Positions 1-8,265 of a stretch of DNA of 34,155 nt are shown one piece after another. Below the pieces are notes generated by a model. The model was not told the DNA's origin and made no database searches. It saw only the letters and a program-made list of their open reading frames with translations. Within the stretch, counting starts at the first letter, position 1. Each line of letters begins with the position of its first letter. Location: NCBI GenBank assembly GCA_023135165.1, contig JAGLTS010000080.1, positions 1-34,155 on the forward strand. Direction: 5' to 3'. The position numbers and the translations under genes are program-made. Source of the stretch: Phycisphaerales bacterium (GTDB lineage Bacteria > Planctomycetota > Phycisphaerae > Phycisphaerales > JAGLTS01).

Positions 1-657
1 CACTTCACATTCGATCTTCAGGTGAGCGTCACAGGCGGCAACGACTGGACAGCCGCGCAGGCCACGTTTGTGCTGATGGAACCGGCGATCGTGTTCTTCG
101 AGCATTTCTACAACTCTGACGGTCCGTCGTGTCCTGCATTCTTCGAGTCGTGGCCTGCCCTTGAGTTTGACAGCTTCTACACGATCCCGTCTTACTTCCC
201 CAATACCTCCTACGGGGCATCACCTGGTCTTATGCCCGACCGTATAGGCGAACCTGACTTGCGGGATGCGGTGTGGTTTGATACCTGGGATGACGGCGAC
301 GGCATCTACACGATCGCGCGCTACACGATCATCATTCCCGCTCACAACCCGGTGCGGCCGAGCATGGTGCCTGCGGGCGGCGGCGGCGCAGCGCCCATCC
401 TCGGCACGCTGGTCGGCGTCGCAACGAGCCGCGACACGCTGGGCGACTGCAACGAGTTCGCCTTCGACCTGATCGTCGGTCAATGCCTGGGCGACCTCGA
501 CGGCGACTACGACATCGACCAAGCCGACCTCGGGATGCTCATGGCTGACTACGGCTGCACCGGCGCTGACTGTCCCGGCGATTGTGACAACGACGGCGAC
601 ACGGATCAGTCCGACCTGGGCGTCCTGCTCGCCTACTATGGCCAAAGCTGTCCGTAG
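1..657 (+). CDS. Exported protein with C-terminal dockerin, 5'-truncated by window edge
   Basis: The reading frame is open to the first base, so the N-terminus lies outside the window; the GTG at 22 is only an internal candidate. About 160 residues of unrecognised sequence precede a dockerin-like tail. That tail has two calcium-loop repeats, DLDGDYDIDQADLG and DNDGDTDQSDLG, each followed by a helix ending in YG, and the protein ends in QSCP. Dockerin type I repeats bind calcium through the Asp/Asn positions of such loops (family knowledge). Cysteine pairs around the module (GQCLGD, CTGADCPGDC) suggest disulphides, as expected for a secreted protein. The body has no motif I can assign to an enzyme, so its function is unknown. 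The 3' end is closely similar to an orphan fragment at 2319-2385. Confidence 0.8.
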   Translation, partial: HFTFDLQVSVTGGNDWTAAQATFVLMEPAIVFFEHFYNSDGPSCPAFFESWPALEFDSFYTIPSYFPNTSYGASPGLMPDRIGEPDLRDAVWFDTWDDGDGIYTIARYTIIIPAHNPVRPSMVPAGGGGAAPILGTLVGVATSRDTLGDCNEFAFDLIVGQCLGDLDGDYDIDQADLGMLMADYGCTGADCPGDCDNDGDTDQSDLGVLLAYYGQSCP

Positions 658-725
658 CGCTCGACAACCTGCGCAGCGGGGGTCGTATCACAGAGGAGAA
701 CAGACCATGGTGGCCTATTAGGGCG

Positions 726-752
726 TTGAATACACGTATATACAGGTAGAAT
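726..752 (+). promoter_or_regulatory. Candidate sigma-70 promoter of the FG-GAP/dockerin gene
   Basis: TTGAAT (726-731) and TAGAAT (747-752) resemble -35 and -10 boxes with a 15-bp spacer, slightly short of the usual 16-18. They lie in a locally AT-rich stretch 36 bp before the start codon at 788. TATATA at 738-743 is an alternative -10. The call rests on pattern only. Confidence 0.35.
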
Positions 753-787
753 GACCACACACATCCAGTATCTTTGAATCAAGGAGC

Positions 788-2305
788 ATGATGATGCAAG
801 CGCGACTGTGGATACGACACCAGTGGACATATCTCTGCTCGGCACTCGCCGTCCTCACCAGCGGGGGTGTTGCGGTTGCCCAGATTCCCGGCGAGGTCAT
901 CGCTGAACAGAAGATAAGTGAGCTCCATGGCGGCTTTGAAGGCACCCTTAACGACTTCGCTCAGTTTGGCCGAGGGGTGGCGTCGCTGGGCGATTTGGAT
1001 GGCGATGGAATCACCGATGTTGCTGTCGGGTCACCGGGACTTTACGCCGAGGCAACCGAGGCAGGGGGAGTCTGGATACTCTTTCTTTACCCCGACGGCT
1101 GTGTCAAGTCGAGCCGGAAGATCACCTCCTCAACGGGCGGATTCTCGGGTGTTCTCCATGCCTTCGACAATTTCGGCACGTCAATCACCTGTTTGGGAGA
1201 TGTGGATGGAGACGGAGTCCAGGACATCGCGGTCGGCACCCGCGCCGACGATGGTGGCATCAATCGTGGGGCGGTGTGGATCCTCTTCCTGCACGCAGAC
1301 GGCACAGTGAAACACCAACAGAAGATCAGTGCTATCGAAGGGAGCTTCCACGGCATTCTTGATGATCACGACCTCTTCGGTGCGTCAGTCGGTGCTTCGG
1401 GTGATGTCGACGATGATGGCATTCCCGACCTTCTCGTTGGCTCTCCAGGCGATGACGACGGAGGAACCGACCGCGGCGCGATCTGGCTGCTCCTTCTTAG
1501 CGAAGCCGGAACCGTTGAGTCGTACCAGAAGATCAGTTCCACAGCGGGGGGTTTCACGGGCAATCTCGACTCTGCTGATGGGTTCGGTGATTCAGTGGCC
1601 GCGATAGGCGATCTCGATCAGGACGGCGTTGGCGACGTGGCTGTGGGTGTACAACACGACGACGATGGTGGCATCAATCGTGGGGCGGTGTGGATTCTCT
1701 TCCTACATGCAGATGGAGCAGTGAAGGCGCATCAGAAGATCAGTGCCACGCAAGGTGGCTTCAGCGGACCTCTGGAGGAGAATGATCGATTCGGCGCGTC
1801 CGTCGCCCGTATATGGGATCTGAGCGGAGACGACGTTTCCGAACTCGCGGTCGGCGCGTACCTCAGTGACGATGGTGGTGACAACCGGGGAGCAGTCTGG
1901 ATTCTCTCTCTGGACGAGACCGGCATGGTCACAGGCGAGCAGAAGATTAGCAGTTCGACTGGCGGCTTTGATGGACCTCTCGACGACTTCGATCAGTTTG
2001 GTGTGGATGTGGCATCACTTGGAGATCTGAATGGCGATGCGATTGGGGACATCATTGTTGGCGCCAGCCTTGATGACGATGGTGTCAACGACGCGGGTGC
2101 CGCCTGGGTGCTCCTCCTGGATGGCGAGCCGGACCGCTGTTGGCTCTGCGACCTCAATGGCAACGGCGAAGTCGATCAATCCGACCTTGGTATCCTGCTC
2201 GGTTGGTACGGTGCCGGCGCTGGCGGCGACATTGATGGCGACGGCGATACTGATCAGTCTGATCTTGGAATGCTGTTGTCGGCCTATGGCGAAGTCTGCC
2301 AGTGA
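788..2305 (+). CDS. Secreted FG-GAP repeat protein with C-terminal dockerin
   Basis: 505 residues. AAGGAG at 781-786 precedes a run of ATG codons at 788 and 791. A Sec signal peptide covers about residues 1-32 (hydrophobic core followed by AVAQ). The body has six repeats of about 67 residues starting with QKIS. Each contains GGF.G.L, then FG.SVA..GDL, a calcium-type loop such as DGDGITD, VAVG, and a strand GAVWILFL. This is the FG-GAP/integrin-alpha-like propeller pattern, so a calcium-binding beta-propeller outside the cytoplasm is expected. The last about 58 residues form a two-repeat dockerin (DLNGNGEVDQSDLG and [14 protein letters not shown]). No catalytic domain is seen; adhesion or matrix binding is an inference. 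Its repeat type differs from the pair at 23798 and 25434. Confidence 0.85.
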   Translation: MMMQARLWIRHQWTYLCSALAVLTSGGVAVAQIPGEVIAEQKISELHGGFEGTLNDFAQFGRGVASLGDLDGDGITDVAVGSPGLYAEATEAGGVWILFLYPDGCVKSSRKITSSTGGFSGVLHAFDNFGTSITCLGDVDGDGVQDIAVGTRADDGGINRGAVWILFLHADGTVKHQQKISAIEGSFHGILDDHDLFGASVGASGDVDDDGIPDLLVGSPGDDDGGTDRGAIWLLLLSEAGTVESYQKISSTAGGFTGNLDSADGFGDSVAAIGDLDQDGVGDVAVGVQHDDDGGINRGAVWILFLHADGAVKAHQKISATQGGFSGPLEENDRFGASVARIWDLSGDDVSELAVGAYLSDDGGDNRGAVWILSLDETGMVTGEQKISSSTGGFDGPLDDFDQFGVDVASLGDLNGDAIGDIIVGASLDDDGVNDAGAAWVLLLDGEPDRCWLCDLNGNGEVDQSDLGILLGWYGAGAGGDIDGDGDTDQSDLGMLLSAYGEVCQ

Positions 2306-2318
2306 GCAATACCGTCGG

Positions 2319-2381
2319 GGCGACACGGACCAGTCCGACCTGGGCATCCTACTCGCCCACTACGGCCAAAGCTGTCCGTAG
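2319..2381 (+). pseudogene. Orphan dockerin half-module, gene remnant
   Basis: Fourteen bases after the stop of the preceding gene, a different frame encodes GDTDQSDLGILLAHYGQSCP followed by TAG. This is one dockerin repeat with the same terminal QSCP as the protein ending at 657. Similarity to 595-661 continues past the stop codon (GTAGCGCT), with 5 differences over 67 bases counted by eye. There is no start codon or ribosome site of its own. It reads as the tail of a lost or recombined dockerin gene. Confidence 0.7.
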
Positions 2382-2487
2382 CGCTTCCTGCAAGCGCAGT
2401 AGCGAGGCACCGCGTTCCGTGGGTGTGCGCCCATGTAGTCACGAGGGTCCGCTGGCGAGGACGCCGCGGCTCGCCGCGGCTCGCTGT

Positions 2488-2952
2488 TCAGACGCTGACT
2501 TGGCGCATGCCTTCATAGATGGCGGTGCAGACGACGGTGGCGAGGTTCAGCGAGCGTGCACCGGTCGGCATCGGGAGCGTCACGTGCTGCGGCGCTGCTG
2601 CTGCCACGGCATCGGGTACGCCGGCGGTTTCTTTGCCGAAGAGCAGGTAGTCACCTCGCTGGAATGGGTGGTCCCAGTGCGGACGGTGGGCGGCGGTCGT
2701 GTAGAGGATGAGCCTGCCGGGCAGCGCCGGGTCGCTTGCCAGGAACGCTTGCCAGTCGGTGTGATGGCGGACATCCAGCCCTTGCCAGTAGTCCAGCCCG
2801 GCCCGGCGGAAGGCCTTTTCCGAGGTGTCGAAGCCCAGCGGGTGGATCAGGTGCAGCGAGCAGCCCGTCGCCATGCACGTCCTGCCGATGTTCCCCGTGT
2901 TGTTGGGGATCTCCGGCTGATAGAGCACGACATGGAAGAGCGGTCCGGTCAC
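2488..2952 (-). CDS. trmL: tRNA (cytidine(34)-2'-O)-methyltransferase, SPOUT family
   Basis: 154 residues from the GTG at 2952, the usual TrmL length. The family methylates the ribose of the wobble base in certain leucine tRNAs using S-adenosylmethionine (family knowledge). Visible signatures are the N-terminal VLYQPEIPNNTGNIGRTC, RRAGLDYW, LFGKETAGVP, and the C-terminal knot region LPMPTGARSLNLATVV. The frame stays open upstream to an ATG at 3111. That longer form would add about 53 residues foreign to the family and overlap the divergent EF-G-like gene, so I chose the GTG. The GTG lacks a Shine-Dalgarno, but a TACCCT box lies 7 nt upstream, consistent with a leaderless message. Confidence 0.88.
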   Translation of the reverse strand: MTGPLFHVVLYQPEIPNNTGNIGRTCMATGCSLHLIHPLGFDTSEKAFRRAGLDYWQGLDVRHHTDWQAFLASDPALPGRLILYTTAAHRPHWDHPFQRGDYLLFGKETAGVPDAVAAAAPQHVTLPMPTGARSLNLATVVCTAIYEGMRQVSV

Positions 2953-2959
2953 GATCGGC

Positions 2960-2965
2960 AGGGTA
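2960..2965 (-). promoter_or_regulatory. Candidate -10 box of trmL, leaderless arrangement
   Basis: On the minus strand TACCCT lies 7 nt before the chosen GTG start, which would put transcription initiation at or next to the start codon. No Shine-Dalgarno is present. ispE and pyrE show the same arrangement. No -35 was identified. Confidence 0.3.
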
Positions 2966-3041
2966 GCGGCATCGACGAGTCGTCGCCGCTGCACAACATC
3001 GGGTCCACGGCTTCGCAGCAACCCGGCTGCCATGATGTCGC

Positions 3042-3047
3042 TACAAT
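3042..3047 (+). promoter_or_regulatory. Candidate -10 box of the EF-G-like gene
   Basis: TACAAT within CTACAATCGCCTC, 75 bp before the chosen start at 3122. The same 13-base string occurs before the MATE gene (32869-32881), which supports a promoter role. No convincing -35 is seen. Confidence 0.35.
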
Positions 3048-3121
3048 CGCCTCTTCCACCTCCTTTTGATGGTAAGGGGGCGGATTCGACAGACTGAGCA
3101 ACGCTGGGCATGGAGATATCG

Positions 3122-5224
3122 ATGGCGGACTACACCACCGCGGACATACGCAACATCGCATTCGCAGGACACGCAGGCGTCGGCAAGACCACGCTGATCG
3201 AGCGGATCCTCGCCGACGCCAAGATCATCGGCAGGGCTGGAGCCGTCGAGGAGAAGAACACCGTCTGCGACTTCGACGATGAGGAGAAGGAGCACGGCCA
3301 CAGCCTGAACTCGTCGCTCGTCCACTTCGATCACACGCCCGCAGGCGACGACAAGTCTCGCCACATCAACCTGATCGACACGCCCGGGTCGCCTGACTTC
3401 CTGGGTCAGACGCTGTCGGTGCTGCCTGCCGTCGAAGCGGTCGCCGTCGTCATCGACGCGGTAAAGGGAATCGAAACGATGACCCGGCGCGTCATGAAGG
3501 TCGCCGGCGAGCGCTCCATGCCCCGGCTGATCGTCATCAACAAGATCGACCACGACGATGTGGACCTCGATGCGCTCGTTACGCAGATCCGCGAGTCGTT
3601 CAGCAGCGCGTGCCTCCCGATCAATCTGCCCGACGCCCAATCCGGGGCCGACCGATCCGTTGTGGATGTCTTCGCCGGCGATTCGGGCGAGACCACGTAC
3701 GGCTCGGCTGAGGATGCGCACACGGCGATCATCGAGCAGACGGTCGAGGTTGATGATGCGCTCATGGAGAAGTACCTGGAAGGCGAGGACATCTCACCGG
3801 AGGAACTGCACGCAGCGTTCGAGAAGGGGCTTCGTGAAGGGCACATCATTCCCATCTGCTTCACGTCGTCCAGAACGGGCGGCGGCGTGGCGGCGCTGGC
3901 GGATGTGTTCGCCAAGCTCTGCCCCAGCCCGCTGGAGGGCAACGCGGGCTCCTTCACACTGACCAGCAAGGGTGGGGAAGAGACGCCCGCCGAGGTGGCA
4001 GCCGACGCGGCGGGCCCTGCGCTGGCGCACGTTTTCAAGGTCACAGCGGACCCGTTCATGGGCAAGGTCTCCGTCTTCCGCGTCCATCAGGGAACGGTCC
4101 GCAACGGGTCGCAACTCCTGCTCGGCGACGCCCGCAAGCCGTTGCGTCTCAATCACCTGTTCAAGCTTCAGGGCAAAGAACACGAGAACATCGAGGTCGC
4201 GGTCGCAGGCGACATCGCAGCCGTCGCCAAGATCGACGAGATGCGCTACGGCGGCGTGCTCCGCGACGAGTCGTTCGGCGGCATCGTGTCGCTTCAGCCC
4301 ATCGAGCTGCCTCGTCCGATGTACGGCCTAGCCATTGAGGCAGCCAAGCGCGGCGAGGAAGAGAAGATCTCGACAGCCCTCTCGCGCCTGAGCGACGAGG
4401 AGACGACGCTCGCCGTCGAGCGCCGCGCCGCGACGGGGCAGACCGTCCTGCTGGGCCTGGGTGAGCTGCATCTTCGCGTCATCCTCGAGAAGCTCAAGAA
4501 TCGCTTCCACGTCGAAGTCGTCACCATGCCGCCAAAGGTGGCGTTCAACGAGACGATCTCGGCCAAGGCGGAAGGCCACCATCGGCACAAGAAACAGACC
4601 GGCGGCGCGGGCCAGTTCGGCGAGGTCTATCTCCGAGTCGAACCATACACCCCGGACTCCGACAGCGAGGAGCAAGCCGACGAGCACGGCCTGCTCTTTG
4701 AGGACGCCACGGTTGGCGGCAGCGTCCCACGCCAGTTCATGCCCGCCATTGAGAAGGGCATCCGACAGGCCTTGCACGACGGTTGCGTCGCGGGCTACCC
4801 CTTGCACAACGTCAAGGTCAGTGTCTACGACGGCAAGCATCATCCCGTCGATTCCAAGGAAGTCGCGTTCGTCGCCGCCGGCAAGAAGGCCTTCATCGAC
4901 GCGGTGCACAAGGCCAAGCCCGTTTTGATGGAGCCGTACGTCGACATGGAGATCACGATCCCCAGCCAGTACATGGGCGACGTGGCGAGCGACATCTCCG
5001 GCAAGCGTGGCAGAATCCAAGGCACGGACGTGCTGCCCGGCGACATCACCGTCGTCAAGGCGCAAGCTCCGCTCGCTGAGTTGAGCACCTACCAGAACTC
5101 GCTCAAGTCGATGACCGGCGGCCAGGGCAGCTTCACCATGGAGTACAGCCACGACGAGCAGATGCCGCCCAACCTTCAGGCTGAGGTCGTCGCCGCATAC
5201 AAGCCCAAGGAAGAGGAAGACTAG
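3122..5224 (+). CDS. EF-G-like translation factor GTPase (EF-G paralogue)
   Basis: 700 residues, close to EF-G length. The start at 3122 is preferred over 3110 because GGAG (3112-3115) sits 6 nt upstream. The GTPase domain has the P-loop GHAGVGKTT (about 16-24), DTPG (86-89) and NKID (140-143). Domains II-V follow, with the domain III motif LGLGELHLRVILEKL, the domain IV start KKQTGGAGQFGEV, and the tip region YDGKHHPVDSKE. Canonical EF-G has DTPGHVDF after the G3 Asp; here it is DTPGSPDF, so the catalytic histidine is replaced. The switch I sequence is HGHSLNSS instead of RGITI. These changes place it among EF-G-like paralogues rather than the main translocase. Its exact role is unknown; ribosome binding with altered GTP hydrolysis is likely. 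A terminator follows at 5261. Confidence 0.9.
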   Translation: MADYTTADIRNIAFAGHAGVGKTTLIERILADAKIIGRAGAVEEKNTVCDFDDEEKEHGHSLNSSLVHFDHTPAGDDKSRHINLIDTPGSPDFLGQTLSVLPAVEAVAVVIDAVKGIETMTRRVMKVAGERSMPRLIVINKIDHDDVDLDALVTQIRESFSSACLPINLPDAQSGADRSVVDVFAGDSGETTYGSAEDAHTAIIEQTVEVDDALMEKYLEGEDISPEELHAAFEKGLREGHIIPICFTSSRTGGGVAALADVFAKLCPSPLEGNAGSFTLTSKGGEETPAEVAADAAGPALAHVFKVTADPFMGKVSVFRVHQGTVRNGSQLLLGDARKPLRLNHLFKLQGKEHENIEVAVAGDIAAVAKIDEMRYGGVLRDESFGGIVSLQPIELPRPMYGLAIEAAKRGEEEKISTALSRLSDEETTLAVERRAATGQTVLLGLGELHLRVILEKLKNRFHVEVVTMPPKVAFNETISAKAEGHHRHKKQTGGAGQFGEVYLRVEPYTPDSDSEEQADEHGLLFEDATVGGSVPRQFMPAIEKGIRQALHDGCVAGYPLHNVKVSVYDGKHHPVDSKEVAFVAAGKKAFIDAVHKAKPVLMEPYVDMEITIPSQYMGDVASDISGKRGRIQGTDVLPGDITVVKAQAPLAELSTYQNSLKSMTGGQGSFTMEYSHDEQMPPNLQAEVVAAYKPKEEED

Positions 5225-5260
5225 CGCCGAGCGCAGTACTTCGATTTACGAACCACACCA

Positions 5261-5290
5261 AAGCCCAGGGACCACACTCCCTGGGTTTTC
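5261..5290 (+). terminator. Rho-independent terminator after the EF-G-like gene
   Basis: The stem CCCAGGG (5264-5270) / CCCTGGG (5279-5285) has an 8-nt loop, is extended by a G-T and A-T pairs, and is followed by TTTTC. It lies between the converging EF-G-like gene and ispE. On the opposite strand the T-tract is short, so termination of ispE by the same hairpin would be weaker. Confidence 0.75.
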
Positions 5291-5333
5291 TCACACCCAC
5301 ACGAGACCCATTATGTTGTTCGTGGGCGAGCGC

Positions 5334-6239
5334 TCATGCGTGCTCCTCGTCGGGATGGGTGATCGTGCGGACGGGCATTGCTGCTAGGCTGAGCCGGTCG
5401 CGGATGACCTGTGCGAGCATCTCAGCGTGCAATGGGTCGGTGCAGACGACGAAGACGGTCGAGCCGCTGCCGGTGAGGTGGCATGGCGCGTCGGCGAGCG
5501 CGCTGACATCGGCCATCACGTTCGCAAGGTCCGTCGTGATGGATCGGGCAGGCTCGGCGAGGTCGTTGAACGGGCTGGCTTCAGCGAGCGGGGTCGTCGT
5601 GAGCGCTCGCACGCGCGCTTCCTCCAACGCGCCATCCATGTTCAGGTCGTCGAACGCCCGGTAGACCAATCCTGTCGGGCATTGGCAGTCGGGAAACACG
5701 AGCGTGAGATGGCACTGCACGTGGGGCCTCGGCTCGATCCGCTCGCCGAACCCTTCGACGATCGCGGAGCCCGCACGAAGCGCGAACCCGACATCGCTGC
5801 CGAGCGTCATCGCCAGGTCGAGCAGTTCGTCATCGCCAAGGTCCAGTTCGAACAGATCATTGCAGCCGCGCAGCATGGCAGCGGCATCGCTCGAACCACC
5901 GCCCAGCCCGCCTCCGACGGGGATGCTCTTGGTGAGTTTCATCCGCAGGGGCAGTCGCCTGCCGAGCTGATTCTCCAGCGCGAGATGTGCCCGCACGGCC
6001 AGGTCGCGCGTGATCGGCCAGTCGATCTCCGTCTTTCGCGGGGCGTCGTCATCCCACTGGATCGCGTAGAGCGACATCCTGCCCGGCTGGGCTCTCGTGA
6101 GCTCCAGCACATCGTGGAGATTCACCGACACCATCCACGAGCAGATCGGGTGCTTGCCCTCGGCCGATGGGTCCGCAGCACCCACGGAGAGCGCCAGATT
6201 CACCTTGGCGGGCGCCAGTTGTCGGATGGTTGAACGCAT
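5334..6239 (-). CDS. ispE: 4-diphosphocytidyl-2-C-methyl-D-erythritol kinase
   Basis: 301 residues from the ATG at 6239. IspE phosphorylates CDP-methylerythritol with ATP in the MEP pathway of isoprenoid synthesis (family knowledge). The N-terminus APAKVNLALSVG and the GHMP-kinase ATP loop PVGGGLGGGSSDAAAM (about 107-122) are clear. The later FNDLAEPA and the C-terminal TGSGSTVFVV are also typical. The frame extends upstream to 6311, but those 24 residues are not family-like. The ATG at 6239 has no Shine-Dalgarno, and a TATCCT box lies 6 nt upstream, so a leaderless message is plausible. The gene converges on the EF-G-like gene and diverges from the PilZ gene. Confidence 0.92.
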   Translation of the reverse strand: MRSTIRQLAPAKVNLALSVGAADPSAEGKHPICSWMVSVNLHDVLELTRAQPGRMSLYAIQWDDDAPRKTEIDWPITRDLAVRAHLALENQLGRRLPLRMKLTKSIPVGGGLGGGSSDAAAMLRGCNDLFELDLGDDELLDLAMTLGSDVGFALRAGSAIVEGFGERIEPRPHVQCHLTLVFPDCQCPTGLVYRAFDDLNMDGALEEARVRALTTTPLAEASPFNDLAEPARSITTDLANVMADVSALADAPCHLTGSGSTVFVVCTDPLHAEMLAQVIRDRLSLAAMPVRTITHPDEEHA

Positions 6240-6245
6240 ATGCTG

Positions 6246-6251
6246 AGGATA
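6246..6251 (-). promoter_or_regulatory. Candidate -10 box of ispE, leaderless arrangement
   Basis: Minus-strand TATCCT ends 6 nt before the ATG at 6239, so transcription would begin at about the start codon. It agrees with the absence of a Shine-Dalgarno and supports the short form of IspE. Confidence 0.3.
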
Positions 6252-6391
6252 CAGATGGAGGTGGGTGTCCGCAGGGGTCGTTTCTTGAGTCGGAAATCGG
6301 TCATTTCTCACTGATCGGGCCGGTGTGGGTGGGTCAAAGGACCGATATCAGTCAGTGTCCAGCGGTTGCCCCGTACACAGGAGAGCCTCAG

Positions 6392-6712
6392 ATGCTGATG
6401 GATCGACGCGGAACGGAACGGATGGATCTGGTGCGTCCAGCCAAGATTCTCAACTGCCGATCACGCAAGTTCATCGCGGCTGAGACGTGCAATCTGTCGC
6501 AGTCGGGCGTGCTGGTGAAGATTGACCGCTCGCACCCTGTCTCGCACGGGGATGAGCTTGAGGTTGCGATCGACTGGGGACGCTCACCGGGGCTGCTCGG
6601 TTCGGAAGAGCTTGTCACCGGCCGAGTCGTCCGAGTCGCCTCGATGGACTATGTCAGCCAATCCGTGGCTCTGCAGTTCGCCCGTCGCGGAGCGATGGTC
6701 AGCGCCGCCTGA
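6392..6712 (+). CDS. PilZ-domain protein, probable c-di-GMP receptor
   Basis: 106 residues, essentially one PilZ domain. The start at 6392 is chosen because AGGAGAG (6379-6385) lies 6 nt upstream; the frame is open further 5' but without a family match. PilZ domains bind cyclic di-GMP through an N-terminal RxxxR and a [DN]xSxxG motif. Here RGTER (6-10) and NLSQSG (34-39) fit both. The remainder (GDELEVAIDW, VTGRVVRVA, SVALQF) matches the six-stranded barrel. There is no partner domain, so it likely works by protein-protein contact in the cytoplasm. The adjacent genes do not reveal a target; the flagellar genes are 12 kb away. Confidence 0.82.
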   Translation: MLMDRRGTERMDLVRPAKILNCRSRKFIAAETCNLSQSGVLVKIDRSHPVSHGDELEVAIDWGRSPGLLGSEELVTGRVVRVASMDYVSQSVALQFARRGAMVSAA

Positions 6713-6957
6713 CGCGAGATTGCCTGCGGATCTCGGGTGCGGTGCCCGTCCTGGGGCGTGTCACATGTGTACAGCGCGCTTGTCTTGAGAACCCGTTTCG
6801 CCAGGCGGGGCTGTGACGTGCGCAGCGGTCGAGTCCGACAGGGCGCGGCGATGCGGCTGCCTGTCCGCTACCCCTCCATCCAGCGGTGGGCTACGATTGG
6901 GGGCCGATCCATGCCGGCACCTCGCCGGTGTGGTTCATGACACAGGAGTCCACCGCC
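6713..6957 (+). other. Intergenic region upstream of nadA
   Basis: There is no coding sequence I can support. The only regulatory candidate is TACGAT (6892-6897), in GCTACGATTGG, 60 bp before the nadA start. A CACATGTG palindrome occurs near 6762, without a recognisable binding-site context. No known NAD-responsive riboswitch structure was recognised by eye. Confidence 0.3.
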
Positions 6958-8139
6958 ATGCTGTGGCAGCAGCAGCTTCCTGAAGAGTACCGCACGCTCG
7001 ACGATGGCCAGCTCGCGCAGCGCATCACGCGCCGGCGCGAGGAGCTGAGCAGCCAGCTCGTCATCCTCGGGCATCACTACCAACGCGATGATGTCATCCA
7101 GCACGCTGACTTCACGGGCGATTCGTTCAAACTCAGCCAACTCGCTGCCGAGCGAGCGACCGAAACGGGCGCCAAGACGATCGTCTTCTGCGGCGTCCAT
7201 TTCATGGCTGAGGCCGCCGACATCCTCACGCCCGGTGATGTCGATGTGATCCTCCCCGACCTGACGGCAGGCTGCTCGATGGCGGACATGGCGGATTGCG
7301 ACGACACACAGCACGCGTGGAAGGTGATCCACAAGGTGCTCAAGGCTGCGGACTGGAAAGGCCGGGTCATTCCGATCACCTACATGAACTCCTCCGCAGC
7401 GATCAAGGCGTTCTGTGGTGAGCACGGCGGCGCGGTCTGCACGAGCAGCAACGCGGGCCGTGTTTTCGAGTGGGCGATGGCGGGCGGTACGACCAAGAAG
7501 AAGTCCCGCGAGAAGATCAAGCTCCTCTTCCTGCCTGACCAACATCTCGGCCGCAACACCGCGCACGCATTCGGCATCAATGTCAAGAGATTCACGACGC
7601 TGTGGGATCCCCAGGCCGACATCCGAGGCGAGCACTTCGGCGGGACGACCGAGGAGGCGATCATCCGGGCCAGGGTCATCCTCTGGAAAGGGCACTGCTC
7701 GGTTCATCAGCTCTTCCGCGCTGAACACATCCGCGCGCTGCGCGCGACTGATCCGGACCGCAAGATCATCGTGCATCCGGAATGTCCCAAGGAGGTTGTG
7801 GATGACTCCGACGAGGTCGGTTCGACGGAACTGATCCTCAATACGATCCGGGCTTCAAAGAAGGGCAGTGCGTGGGCGGTTGGAACGGAGATGCACCTGG
7901 TCAACCGAGTCGCGCGCGAGATGGCGGAGCAAGGCGTTGATGTGCAAAGCCTCGGCGGCAGCCAGTGCTTGTGCACGACGATGTACCGTATCGACCCGCA
8001 GCATGTGCTCTGGGTGCTCGACAACCTCGCACAGGGCACGGTGGTCAACAAGATCGCGGTCGATCCCAAGGTGAAGGAATACGCGATGCAGGCCCTGGGT
8101 CGCATGTTGGAACTGACCGCGCAGCCGACGACGGTATAG
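6958..8139 (+). CDS. nadA: Quinolinate synthase
   Basis: 393 residues. NadA condenses iminoaspartate with dihydroxyacetone phosphate to give quinolinate for NAD synthesis and carries an oxygen-sensitive [4Fe-4S] cluster (family knowledge). The three cluster cysteines are recognisable: C106 in TAGCSMAD, C247 in KGHCSVHQ, and C337 or C339 in GSQCLCTT. Other family motifs are LGHHYQRDDV, YMNSSAAIKA, FLPDQHLGRN and HPECPKEVVD. ATG codons occur at 6886, 6937 and 6958; the last is chosen because AGGAG (6943-6947) lies 10 nt upstream. nadB and nadC are not in the window, so the rest of the pathway is encoded elsewhere. Confidence 0.94.
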   Translation: MLWQQQLPEEYRTLDDGQLAQRITRRREELSSQLVILGHHYQRDDVIQHADFTGDSFKLSQLAAERATETGAKTIVFCGVHFMAEAADILTPGDVDVILPDLTAGCSMADMADCDDTQHAWKVIHKVLKAADWKGRVIPITYMNSSAAIKAFCGEHGGAVCTSSNAGRVFEWAMAGGTTKKKSREKIKLLFLPDQHLGRNTAHAFGINVKRFTTLWDPQADIRGEHFGGTTEEAIIRARVILWKGHCSVHQLFRAEHIRALRATDPDRKIIVHPECPKEVVDDSDEVGSTELILNTIRASKKGSAWAVGTEMHLVNRVAREMAEQGVDVQSLGGSQCLCTTMYRIDPQHVLWVLDNLAQGTVVNKIAVDPKVKEYAMQALGRMLELTAQPTTV

Positions 8140-8265
8140 GCGAGGCGGGGCTTCCTATCATGGTCAAGGCGCGCCGGTCTGTGTGAGCGGCGCGCGTGTC
8201 GGTCAGCAGCGGCATCGCGCGATGTCCGTGCAGTGGATGGTCGTGCGGGCTTTGGAGGTATCACG

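Noticed and set aside
707-721. AGAGGAG followed by a four-codon ORF (ATG to TAG) before the FG-GAP gene
   Set aside because: It is too short to call a gene. It may be the fossil start of a lost gene, but there is no further support.
5427-6233. 268-codon plus-strand frame opposite ispE
   Set aside because: It is a shadow of ispE in a GC-rich sequence; the minus strand encodes a clear GHMP kinase.
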